Origin: Actinomycetota bacterium
GTDB lineage: Bacteria > Actinomycetota > Actinomycetes > Actinomycetales > Microbacteriaceae
Reading direction: 5' to 3'
Assembly (NCBI GenBank): GCA_010028615.1
Contig: RHAS01000009.1
Coordinates: 1-13,199, forward strand
Length of the DNA stretch: 13,199 bases
Numbering within the stretch: position 1 is the first letter of the stretch; the number at the start of each line of letters is the position of its first letter. The notes below the pieces were generated by a model. The model made no database searches, had not been told where the DNA came from, and saw only the letters and a list, made by a program, of their open reading frames with translations. This document shows positions 9,301 through 13,078 of the stretch, in pieces. The translations under genes and the position numbers were made by a program.

Positions 9301-10385
9301 ACACTCCGCCACGCCCATCTCAAGCCCCACGGCCGCCGGCAGAGACTGCAAAAAAAGTTGATGACTTTGTTGAAGACGACCAGTTAAGAAATACATGGGA
9401 TTCGCTAGACGATGTAAACAAGCAAATTGTGAAAGACGTATTGGCAAAACAGCCGAATGCGCTTGACAGATTTGAAGCCACCAATATGCCGATGGACATA
9501 ATCATCTGGGCTGCTCAGAATCCAGGAATAGTTGGAAGCATGGGGCGTGGTGGGGACATTGCTGGGCGAATTACTCAACCAGCTGGCGGTTGGGACGACT
9601 TCAATGAACGCCGCAAAATGAAGAATGCCCCAACATATAGAGGTAAACCATGGAGAGATGTTGTTGCGACTCTCGATGGGATGCCGTGGCCATTCAAGAC
9701 ACAGAAGAAGCAGTACCCTAAAACAGGAGAGCCAGGACTCTCGTACTTCCGTGGCGAATTCCCCAATGAGCCCAACATATGGGTCGACTGCCTTTTGTGG
9801 AGAGATGAAAAAGGCGAACTAGTGGGAATCCTCAACCACTACCCAGTGGATATGCCGCTAGAGAAAAAGGGCAACTTCAATATATTTATTGACCCCAAAG
9901 CCAAGCGACAGGGTATTGCAACAGCTCTCGTAAGTGAGGCCATAAAGAGGTACAACGTTGACTTGAGACAGCAGCGATACTCAAGGGAGGGAGCTGCTTT
10001 TATTAACGAGTTTGTGCGCCGTTTGCCAGAAAATTCCGGTGAAGTTGGAGGCAAAATGGGCATCAGTCAAGCAGATGCTAAAAGAGCCCTAAAATTTGGG
10101 TGGGGTAAGTCGCGCAGGAGGCAGCGTTCTGGATTTGACTTGCGCGATTCAAGTTTCTGGAAATGGCTATATGAAGAGGGTGGGTGGTCGCCCGAAGAGA
10201 TTTCTGAATTTGTCATAAACGAAGCGTACCGCCGCCAGGGATGGAACATCCGCACAAATCGTGGATATGGCACTTCTAAGAAGCCAAATATTGCCGAAGA
10301 AATGTATTCTCCAGAAAAAATAAGACTAGAGATACAGCGCGACCTAAGCAACGCCCAAACCAGGGCAGGTGAATCAGCATCATGA
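306..10385 (+). CDS. Giant multidomain phage head-region protein (putative polyprotein), 3359 aa
   Basis: One uninterrupted reading frame, about 370 kDa at 110 Da per residue, ending in TGA that overlaps the next ATG. Order of parts: basic Pro/Arg-rich N-terminus (1-100); mixed helical region; strongly acidic Asp/Glu/Trp-rich region (about 560-850); long helical region (about 890-1150); NUDIX domain (about 1560-1698); five tandem HTH-like units (about 1830-2107); unrecognised region (2150-2358); J-domain (about 2378-2441); Gly/Pro-rich linker; zeta-toxin-like kinase (about 2730-2910); GNAT fold (about 3155-3240); basic C-terminus. A motif like GIAGRM recurs near module boundaries. I saw no signal peptide or membrane segment. 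Its place immediately before the capsid gene suggests a head-assembly or packaged-cargo role, which is inference. ATG 306 has no good Shine-Dalgarno, and the frame is open back to 54, so translation may start earlier (ATT 90). Not a tape-measure by position. The frame is certain; the function of the whole is not. Confidence 0.93.
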   Translation: MGRDLNPSTARNADLDPYVLEGIPTINRGRGVLDPTPGGKPARWVPRARPASRVDIPKTPDKPQRRLDRSLAPTPKPPAAPRRRSTLAWLPDDADKWTERDMRQLSELQARSGQSFAEFAKTNNLFVDDVRNAIQTHSSRRKKRMASFKKRFPKLHNVINQLGAVRAEAMDAVSDGAIKDWPSMVRWAFKDPELKRQRLTERAVNDLFNNVADGLDPDRRSNTILGFVPSRSNPSEKVKTFAESDKLPLGFEPRFKKTRDSIQSTGNISSVVERAARRPQQRLDRISRPTADTRAAYGRLNDFAGIAGRMATPTGPDSGWTNQEKQVWRAQQWQKKVLFDGVFNSLHRNASKALQAFIAKYPDKMAAARAILDLNENDLKALFTPHWSELGAAGLQPPRPTAADLPLLPSEVEQAALIKRPLLRAFLDEYKKMAPNGTLARLDVDTLTNEDVEELFNRYILPEMVDPTTPTIGQAEDIARRILQPGNENSPLRLLDNVLFMAGDDAFTLEGKRRILEERLNAGQAAGTLSPSAATNLQNQMDAIDEELAKLIDDANAGRPLDSTIPYTGTEPSDEEPVDTRRRMPKWAEERPVITFEESPDEYIMFLLEHANDELGDHPEYGLITREEWDAWGEDIKERQEQAMKVYMEGGSLEAQDAILALNAEIEQWIEIGRNSPPTRPPSQRWIPEETDDEEEPEEPLEMYDEWGILDEDWVWNSQHGSPSELGVTDDPSTWGLHPDNVDEFGELIPLLELKEFIESLSISRKEKDDLLERLESSEWTDPHNSHIAQRYLPLISELLDRFVSDPGGGLTISPTEPAQLPDLGGSDTDVGLSDPGGPRLRRFFPYLPRQINWDAAGEMFKRITERLGGGTAQKGRYSTASRGTVFAPGQYEDMSPQQLQNVFIEAAQQARELYLGQSNESRSARQQIWDLLSAGRTADEIAQELIIFGAEQPDPDYPATPLDIRNAIVKAAATQYAVENNIAVNQVSQLLNAADTAFAADQSRQDALRKTQIERLKTSLEQLFPGQTPREIADAIPGLKMAAERELEWANRMYQEARAHAAILRMQLAEIAQTFPLPTARRALYLKPDGKTFTDDPSRGVPVFQDPDTGELTTDSKFGWPQAYDEGWDPTTDTRARLDNRQNRWWRQNYGYETPPTTIPGPGGEDYVIPGTGKLYKGPLRQFQEALQMHVRKYGDAGLSGVGAYIYSSHTARIRQLDDVSRMLTDRTLRADAQRFGISGFMGRVGGPKEYEQRARKAARVLAGGRFKRRDVSQLLDYDSDGFPVTRAMRQQYSGLSGKFMAAADEFSLQSRLNPENVDFFQHLSPAEKKYMRALYKDVQDLIAVPKNKPLRKKRQVRGDSRTRDEILADAFYSGIEENRGDISGRMGLKRNLTDAKAVARSNPKRWQRRYMTARNSFRMLTPRKGKSQNYRLEQRELPDSIFGPVRGLYLVDADSGNVIDGPFTANEAAVAAGELTAPEKAKGAAKRVIAQNYPRPWEQYPEVIEAVAFGVAQPFIEFLTLDSHKISDMRSTVYDTQKGEVNERALALDKGVPQKASDTAIFSRDPETGELMVLLIQRAFGPHKDETGAWVLPGGFADPGETALETALRELEEEVGLKVSPDQARVKQIGTIIAPDWDVRFTKGVEVSGTALFVPSDVAFKAGDDALRAQWFPVRDIADGKLPIGFGHIAWIRHGAYLESDEPAFTPFDADTATRLERLERATRMRNKELIEISNSWRKEINRTRDKDNKVKLFDENNLGGFDAWELIPSDDMIESGVRSRAKIFGRSLDPQDITGETLRIAPTQRAKVQSNFGPSITGNMGNVSASHVYKMHTDGKSANEIKGSMAGFSDDDITRAILASAITLSKSSEGLSPEDKSIFERLNAKGESAADVARKMNMTVGEVTSAANKYLEMLTNTESPVNKAFRKAIKSDKKLSGVEKEVLTRRLNGASIKDAAAFLGIAEDEYPGREAKLFANLRKRKPEAFKSSGQWSNNLASLLTDQEIYMRYVHDGRSPKRIAESFGMDEAMVKRIAKKYARWRDKNAPLETAALRNAFYVHGSNLTVAESQLMRRVIDGESVSSFAKRTNMPSKAASRLYNSAMRKMHMSSGAAPKTRTFSANIYKAMPEHWISPLMPADLNPADGGISGRMAKPSASANAKTSNKANERLRGLVTAPIADLRAMALDVREEMRDRIIDVPQAAMIGHPVLGGHEGVEKMNVLGAYISRTLEDAALDGVLQAIRKAGTKFLSGDEKDKAATEAVDKARRKLSEELWMKRDMLELVQSIHHMMDSASWPWLNWGQDNPEWKRHKSIVATMDMFDISTPSGRQKYINAGFYLPLTRRETEAFINKVYENNGIAGKMATPGPRRWAQLRDLYQVLGVNPDATDDELKKAYRAKSRALHPDLNPNNPQAEEQFKELGEAWETLGNTRHRTNYDEWRRDNSSQRRVSEPRPEADDFDYTPPSEPAEDPLNNNQFMTDQNGRVWLRHNPRLHDWPTVPFTDSTIFPQRQMTSEEFDEWSDWTRHRIQPSRPVGSALWGWEQRGRDVNNPPISDDPFDGFDFGSGPMGTPPNPMPNGPGSPFWNQIRDDLGPGATYEEIADEVRRRIEDGDGPEPQSPYRGPYYYTPSGSGDIAGRMASSLPPLDDSAQKRLKLGALPSSYDSAELVKAYPTPTISAYAPKPGEVAIAVTTTFGGKTYISRYRYDNVYRPIIEAMIASVQQPARRGKKRFVSVGGPAGSGKTTDRKTGAHGIPMPQFAVHVDADEIKTLLPEARQLHAAGNPQWASAVHEESRIIADLALQEAIRDGLDVVYDSTGQYNSGFDTLKAARAAGYDIVMHYNTALPGALQRNIEARSANDPRTLPDHFNSAVMQRNFRIMPDVAKSADEFYLWDSTDIGARKLLVEKTGQTSPIKVLHEDAYVYGEFDDSSQAVKRGGRPTANIPTLRFAVGSIESQVIDRFEAGKSIDDIAAELPAIPKNHIFDIVTRGFVDPTFVYTPPRPSQAPRPPAETAKKVDDFVEDDQLRNTWDSLDDVNKQIVKDVLAKQPNALDRFEATNMPMDIIIWAAQNPGIVGSMGRGGDIAGRITQPAGGWDDFNERRKMKNAPTYRGKPWRDVVATLDGMPWPFKTQKKQYPKTGEPGLSYFRGEFPNEPNIWVDCLLWRDEKGELVGILNHYPVDMPLEKKGNFNIFIDPKAKRQGIATALVSEAIKRYNVDLRQQRYSREGAAFINEFVRRLPENSGEVGGKMGISQADAKRALKFGWGKSRRRQRSGFDLRDSSFWKWLYEEGGWSPEEISEFVINEAYRRQGWNIRTNRGYGTSKKPNIAEEMYSPEKIRLEIQRDLSNAQTRAGESAS
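489..1160 (+). repeat. Two copies of a KPQ-R-LDR peptide motif in the N-terminal region
   Basis: Residues 62-69 (nt 489-512) read KPQRRLDR and residues 278-285 (nt 1137-1160) read RPQQRLDR. Both sit in basic, proline-rich, probably unstructured stretches and are followed by a short segment containing proline and threonine. The second lies about 20 residues before the first GIAGRM copy. It may be a short linear binding motif; the role is unknown. Confidence 0.5.
1986..2840 (+). other. Acidic, scaffold-like region of the giant protein
   Basis: Residues about 561-845 are rich in Asp, Glu and Trp, with runs such as ETDDEEEPEEP and repeated E-W-D-x-W or D-E-W patterns, and end in a Gly/Pro/Asp linker. 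Phage scaffolding proteins and scaffold domains fused to capsid proteases are often acidic and helical, and no separate scaffold gene lies between this ORF and the capsid gene. Composition is visible directly; a scaffold role is inference only. Confidence 0.35.
4983..5402 (+). other. NUDIX hydrolase domain inside the giant protein
   Basis: Residues about 1560-1698. The full NUDIX box is present: G1597, x5, E1603, x7, then R1611-E1612-L1613, E1615-E1616, G1618-L1619, an exact match to GX5EX7REUXEEXGU. It is preceded by AWVLPG, as in ADP-ribose and related nucleoside-diphosphate pyrophosphatases. Such enzymes use the glutamates to bind Mg2+ and cleave a diphosphate linked to a nucleoside. The catalytic residues look intact. 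The substrate cannot be read from the sequence; ADP-ribose or another NAD-related dinucleotide is a reasonable guess. Confidence 0.9.
5793..6626 (+). other. Array of five helix-turn-helix-like units inside the giant protein
   Basis: Units start near residues 1830, 1874, 1938, 2002 and 2065. Four share the layout L-[ST]-x(2)-[EQ]-x(n)-G-x-S-x(3)-A-x(n)-[AV]-x(n)-K, as in sigma-70 region 4 and LuxR-type HTHs, for example LSPEDKSIFERLNAKGESAA and LTDQEIYMRYVHDGRSPKRI. Spacing is 44 to 64 residues, and the units end in basic helices. The copies are strongly diverged, so the array is old or under diversifying selection. DNA or RNA-polymerase binding is suggested by the fold only. I assign no target. 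Confidence 0.65.
7437..7628 (+). other. DnaJ-type J-domain inside the giant protein
   Basis: Residues about 2378-2441. It begins DLYQVLGVNPDATDDELKKA, has the diagnostic HPD tripeptide at 2405-2407, and ends with the helix IV-like NYDEW. J-domains stimulate ATP hydrolysis by Hsp70/DnaK through HPD. It is followed by a long Gly/Pro/Asp-rich linker reminiscent of the flexible region after J-domains, but without zinc-finger or C-terminal substrate domains. It lies about 19 residues after the GIAGKM copy at 7380. Recruitment of host DnaK during folding or assembly of the giant protein is a plausible inference. Confidence 0.92.
8211..9571 (+). repeat. Identical 14-bp DNA repeat at two motif copies
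   Basis: ATTGCTGGGCGAAT is present at 8211-8224 and again at 9558-9571, encoding IAGR plus the start of the next codon. Bases on both sides differ, including codon-level differences (GAT against GAC just upstream). Related but diverged copies occur at 1221, 6747 and 7383. Identity at the DNA level, and not only at the peptide level, is compatible with recent duplication or recombination at module boundaries, although strong codon preference could also produce it. Confidence 0.6.
8493..9035 (+). other. Zeta-toxin-like P-loop kinase domain inside the giant protein
   Basis: Residues about 2730-2910. Walker A is GGPAGSGKTT, with the lysine at 2744. Then follow HVDADEIKTLLPEAR, carrying the acidic residues typical of the zeta-toxin fold, a helix with conserved Glu/Arg (HEESRIIADLALQEA), and the strand VVYDSTG. 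Zeta toxins phosphorylate UDP-N-acetylglucosamine and are held in check by an epsilon antitoxin; related P-loop kinases act on other small molecules or RNA. No antitoxin-like gene is visible in this window. Family assignment is fairly sure, substrate unknown. Confidence 0.85.
9770..10020 (+). other. GNAT-like acetyltransferase domain inside the giant protein
   Basis: Residues about 3155-3240. The pattern is a strand with an acidic turn (LLWRDEKGELVGILNHYPV), then NIFIDPKAKRQGIATALVSE, which contains the acetyl-CoA-binding signature R/Q-x-x-G-x-G/A (RQGIA, Arg at 3201), followed by the helix of GNAT motif A. The expected C-terminal motif B is short and ends in a basic region, so the domain may be compact or incomplete. 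It follows the motif copy at 9555 and precedes the one at 10041, so it occupies a discrete module. Acceptor substrate unknown. Confidence 0.75.
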
Positions 10386-10567
10386 AACAAAACATGTCTC
10401 AGTCCCTTGATGAGCTTGACAGAATTTACTTAGCCGCAGCACGAAATGAAGACCTGTCCAAGTACGGCGTAAAGGAAACAACCGAGAATGTTGCCTTGTA
10501 CTGGCGGCTCGTGTTTGCTGCTCGCGAAATACTAAATTCCAACAGCGCTTTACAAGTTCCAAACTAA
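10382..10567 (+). CDS. Small hypothetical protein, 61 aa
   Basis: The ATG overlaps the TGA of the giant gene in an ATGA arrangement, so translation is probably coupled to it; GCAGGTGA about ten bases upstream gives a moderate ribosome-binding site. The product is soluble-looking and mostly helical, beginning MKQNMSQSLDELDRIYLAAA, with acidic and basic residues evenly spread and no cysteine or membrane segment. I do not recognise a family. Position just before the capsid gene suggests a small head-assembly or decoration partner, but that is context alone. A second in-frame ATG at 10394 is a less likely start. Confidence 0.75.
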   Translation: MKQNMSQSLDELDRIYLAAARNEDLSKYGVKETTENVALYWRLVFAAREILNSNSALQVPN

Positions 10568-10711
10568 TTTCGTTTTTCATTAATACTTCCACTACAACAG
10601 ATATTAGGTTTGGTACATTAGGTACCAGGACACAGGAGCTGGGTGCTTACCTAAGCAGATGTATCTGACCCATAATCCAAAAATCCAAAACTTTTACAAG
10701 GAGAAAGACAA
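10568..10711 (+). promoter_or_regulatory. Regulatory gap upstream of the capsid gene with three TTAGGT copies
   Basis: This is one of the few real gaps between genes. TTAGGT occurs at 10604-10609 and 10618-10623 in direct orientation (extended ATTAGGT, 14 bases apart) and once inverted as ACCTAA at 10649-10654, the last inside the dyad GCTTA-CC-TAAGC (10645-10656). The second copy lies in the inverted repeat TGGTAC-ATTAG-GTACCA (10611-10627). A weak promoter could be TTACCT (10647-10652) with CATAAT (10671-10676) and an 18-base spacer. The repeated element fits an operator or a phage-specific promoter element; which one is not decidable here. Confidence 0.4.
10698..10704 (+). promoter_or_regulatory. 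Strong Shine-Dalgarno of the major capsid gene
   Basis: AAGGAGA seven bases before ATG 10712, a near-perfect anti-16S match at ideal spacing. It fixes the start and fits the very high expression expected for a capsid protein. The ATG at 306 of the giant gene has nothing comparable. Confidence 0.85.
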
Positions 10712-12049
10712 ATGTCTTACGACGAGTCCAGAGTACGCGAGCTCCAAGCCGCGCTACGAACCAAGATGGCTGAGAACAAGGCGATTGCCGATTCGTTCAA
10801 GGTCGAAGACGGCACAGTTGTTGTGTCGGCAGAGCAAAAGTCCGCATTCGACACCAACATGCGTGACATCCGTGAAATCCGCAGCCTTATCGACGGGCTA
10901 GAGCAGATGAAGGATGCAGACGCATGGGGCCGCGAAGAGGGCTCATCCGTTGCTGTTGAGTACAACGCAAAGAGCGCCGAGGCTGCAATGACTGCAGCTG
11001 CACGCGACCTTGGCTTCAAGAGCATTGGCGAGATGTTCATCAACTCGCAAGAGTTCAAGTCACTCCAGGGTGGCCGCAACGGTGCCAACATGATTACGCC
11101 TTGGCAGGCCGGCGTTTCGCTGACAAACTATGGCGTCAAGGACGTCTACTCAGCGCTGCCGACCGGTAACCCAGGTTCGTTTGGCACCATCCAGCGTGAC
11201 CCAATGGTGACACCGCCAACCCGCACAAAGCGCGTTCGCGACCTCTTCCCAACACGCACGACAACTGCTGCTGTGATTGAGTACTTCCGTCAGCTTGGTT
11301 TCACCAGCGCTGGTGGCGGCACCAACAACGCAGCTCCTGTTGCTGAGCGCTCGGGTAGCAGCTTTGCTGCCAAGCCGCAGTCCAGCATGGTCTTCGTGGG
11401 TGAGCAAGCGCCAGTTCGTACGCTCGCCCACTGGGAGGCAGCACACCGTAACGTTCTAGCCGATGAGCCGCAGCTCCGCAGCATCATCGACAACGAGCTC
11501 ATGTACGGTCTGCGTCTTCTCGAGGACGACCAGATTCTGAATGGCGACGGCACAGGCGAGAACCTGACCGGCGTTCTGCAGACAACTGGCATCCAGACCT
11601 ATGACTGGTCAGACGGTGCGGCCCTTCCGGTTGCCGACACGAAGGCCGATGCGATTCGTCGCGCGGCGACGCTGTCGTTCCTCTCGTACTACGAGCCAAC
11701 CGGCGTGGTTATGCACCCGAATGACTGGGAGGACATCGAGCTGACCAAGGACCTCAACGGGCAATACCTCGTTGCTGTCTCGGTTGCGATGGGTGGCGAG
11801 CCAAAAATCTGGCGTCTCCCAATCATCGACACCCCGGCAATCGCAGAGGGTACCGCTCTCGTCGGAGCTTTCGGCACCGGCGCACAGCTGTACGACCGCG
11901 AGCAGGCCAGCATCCGCATCTCGGAGCAGCACGCAGACTTCTTCGTGCGCAACGCGATTGTGGTTCTCGCCGAGCAGCGTCTCGCCCTCGCGGTGAAGCG
12001 TCCAGAGGCCTTCGTCAAGGTGACCTTCGACGGCGCACCAGAGGCCTAA
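10712..12049 (+). CDS. Major capsid protein, HK97 fold
   Basis: A 445-residue phage major capsid protein of the HK97 family, the main shell subunit. Residues 1-75 form charged helices (DESRVRELQAALRTKMAEN and RDIREIRSLIDGLEQMKD), as in the N-terminal delta/scaffold domain. The segment PVRTLAHWEAAHRNVLADEP followed by LEDDQILNGDGTGENL (270-285) and the strand leading to GVLQT are typical of the family, as are the C-terminal DTPAIAEGTALVGAFG and RISEQHADFFVRN. Length is normal for a capsid protein carrying its own N-terminal scaffold domain; cleavage, if any, would be expected near residues 100-125. No copy of the giant protein's GIAGRM motif is evident. It ends in a double stop, TAA TAG. G+C and codon choice look higher and more biased than in neighbours. 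Confidence 0.95.
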   Translation: MSYDESRVRELQAALRTKMAENKAIADSFKVEDGTVVVSAEQKSAFDTNMRDIREIRSLIDGLEQMKDADAWGREEGSSVAVEYNAKSAEAAMTAAARDLGFKSIGEMFINSQEFKSLQGGRNGANMITPWQAGVSLTNYGVKDVYSALPTGNPGSFGTIQRDPMVTPPTRTKRVRDLFPTRTTTAAVIEYFRQLGFTSAGGGTNNAAPVAERSGSSFAAKPQSSMVFVGEQAPVRTLAHWEAAHRNVLADEPQLRSIIDNELMYGLRLLEDDQILNGDGTGENLTGVLQTTGIQTYDWSDGAALPVADTKADAIRRAATLSFLSYYEPTGVVMHPNDWEDIELTKDLNGQYLVAVSVAMGGEPKIWRLPIIDTPAIAEGTALVGAFGTGAQLYDREQASIRISEQHADFFVRNAIVVLAEQRLALAVKRPEAFVKVTFDGAPEA

Positions 12050-12067
12050 TAGCTAAAGCCTAGGAGC

Positions 12068-12107
12068 GGCCCCCGTGCTGAACCCGAAAGGGGAAAGCAC
12101 GGGGGCT
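12068..12107 (+). terminator. Strong hairpin after the capsid gene, likely terminator or processing site
   Basis: A 10-bp perfect stem (12070-12079 CCCCCGTGCT with 12096-12105), extended by one G-C and one G-T pair, encloses a smaller CCC-GAAA-GGG hairpin with a GNRA tetraloop (12083-12092). It lies 18 bases after the capsid stop. Downstream the sequence is TTAACCTTTT, only a weak T-tract, so termination may be partial. The 3' arm sits just before the next ATG (12117) and includes the only G-rich stretch available there, so the hairpin could also limit translation of the next gene or protect the capsid mRNA. Confidence 0.7.
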
Positions 12108-12116
12108 TAACCTTTT

Positions 12117-12641
12117 ATGGAAGAAAGTTTCTCATTTCTTGAGCTAGGGCCAATGCCCGAATTCGATGAATTGCGCGCTGCAGTCTTATCTTTTAGTGAG
12201 AAAGACTGGGTTGAATATATAAATAGAAAATCCGGAATCGCCGCCGAAAACAGCCAGACAATCCCACTGTTGCACGACCCCCGTCAATCGGCGATTATAG
12301 AACATGCTCGGTACCGGCAGTTCAAGCATCACATAGAGCGCGTCTATGAGATTACTGCGCAACACCTCGGATGTTCTGCGGTTAGACAGGCAATGTTCGC
12401 CAGGATGATGCCGCATGCGAATATACCCAAGCACCGTGATAAAGGGCCAATGACTGCAAAGTGTCATAGGGTTCATGTGCCTGTTTTTACAAATCAACAG
12501 TGTTTATTTTCTGTTGCCGAAGAGACCCGACATATGACTGAAGGCAATATATGGGTTATAGATAACGTCGGGAAATATCACTCGGTAGTAAATGCTGGTA
12601 GCACTGAACGTATACATTTAATAATTGACATACTGGCATAA
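12117..12641 (+). CDS. 2-oxoglutarate/Fe(II) dioxygenase, aspartyl/asparaginyl hydroxylase-like
   Basis: A 174-residue protein with the double-stranded beta-helix signature of the aspartyl/asparaginyl beta-hydroxylase family. The iron triad is H106-x-D108 (KHRDK) and H155 (KYHSVVN), and R165 (ERIHLI) is the expected 2-oxoglutarate-binding arginine; HRVHVP at 117-122 and GNIWVIDN at 143-150 are typical core strands. The catalytic set looks intact. Members hydroxylate side chains of proteins or free amino acids and other small molecules; the substrate here is unknown. ATG 12117 is the first start after the in-frame TAA at 12108 and keeps the conserved N-terminal strand; the Shine-Dalgarno is poor, with only a G-run about 11 bases upstream in the hairpin. 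The next ATG (12153) would remove 12 residues. Confidence 0.87.
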   Translation: MEESFSFLELGPMPEFDELRAAVLSFSEKDWVEYINRKSGIAAENSQTIPLLHDPRQSAIIEHARYRQFKHHIERVYEITAQHLGCSAVRQAMFARMMPHANIPKHRDKGPMTAKCHRVHVPVFTNQQCLFSVAEETRHMTEGNIWVIDNVGKYHSVVNAGSTERIHLIIDILA

Positions 12642-12665
12642 GCCAAAATATGGGATGATTATATA

Positions 12666-12673
12666 AAAGGAGA
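12666..12673 (+). promoter_or_regulatory. Shine-Dalgarno fixing the GTG start of the nuclease gene
   Basis: AAAGGAGA lies six bases before GTG 12680. It supports this non-ATG start and independent translation initiation in the short gap (38 bases) after the dioxygenase gene. Confidence 0.8.
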
Positions 12674-12679
12674 ACGGCA

Positions 12680-13078
12680 GTGTCAGAACGATTTTGGTAC
12701 GGCGCAACGGTACTAAATGTAATTGATGGCGATACGGTTGACCTTATGATTGACCTCGGATTTAACATTCACCACAAAATAAGGGTTCGACTTTATGGTG
12801 TAAATACCCCGGAATCCAGAACGTCAAACAAAGAAGAAAAAGTCTTAGGCCTTAAAGCAAAAGACTTCACAAAAGACTGGCTCACATCCCATAAGTGGGT
12901 TTATATCAATACCATTCCAGATAAGAACGACAAATACGGTCGCATCCTGGCGAAGATATACAGTTCTGAAAATATCAACGACCCGTCGACTGCTTGTCTC
13001 AACAAGGACATTATCGAATCAGGTTTAGCTCGGGAATATTATGGAGTCGGGGACAAGACATGGACGGAATTCAAATGA
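12680..13078 (+). CDS. Staphylococcal-nuclease-like (thermonuclease/SNase) protein
   Basis: A 132-residue SNase-domain protein starting at GTG. The signature runs VIDGDTVDLMIDLG (D16, D18, matching D19 and D21 of the staphylococcal enzyme), RVRLYGVNTPES (R37 and E45, matching R35 and E43) and DKYGRILAKIY (R88, matching R87). The catalytic Arg-Glu-Arg set is present. N42 replaces the calcium-ligand aspartate of the reference enzyme, a change that could alter metal use. Family members are calcium-dependent phosphodiesterases cutting DNA or RNA. There is no signal peptide, so it acts in the cytoplasm or is packaged. Length is close to a minimal SNase domain. It ends in an ATGA overlap with the next gene. 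A role in DNA degradation or mRNA turnover is possible, but none is shown. Confidence 0.92.
   Translation: MSERFWYGATVLNVIDGDTVDLMIDLGFNIHHKIRVRLYGVNTPESRTSNKEEKVLGLKAKDFTKDWLTSHKWVYINTIPDKNDKYGRILAKIYSSENINDPSTACLNKDIIESGLAREYYGVGDKTWTEFK

Larger units (their letters stand above)
1218..10061 (+). repeat. Recurring GIAGRM-type peptide motif, about 12 copies in the giant protein
   Basis: Copies, by first base: 1218 GIAGRMATP, 4017 GISGFMG, 4191 GLSGKFM (diverged), 4452 DISGRMG, 5760 ITGNMG, near 5841 KGSMAG (diverged), 6744 GISGRMAKP, 7380 GIAGKMATP, 8208 DIAGRMAS, 9525 GIVGSMG, 9555 DIAGRITQP, 10041 EVGGKMG. The shared core is small-I-small-G-basic-M-small, often preceded by Gly/Asn/Asp and followed by T/K/S-P. 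Copies immediately precede the J-domain, the kinase region, the GNAT region and the C-terminal basic tail, and one follows the HTH array. The capsid protein has no clear copy. Possible roles are a protease site, a docking or packaging signal, or a linker marking shuffled modules. I know of no named family for it. Confidence 0.85.

Noticed and set aside
306-10385. Tape-measure protein
   Set aside because: It lies before the capsid gene, not among tail genes, lacks long hydrophobic or periodic tail-length repeats, and carries several soluble enzyme folds.
306-10385. Inteins as the explanation of the inserted enzyme domains
   Set aside because: No splice-junction Cys/Ser...HN-Cys/Ser pattern or homing endonuclease domain was seen next to the modules.
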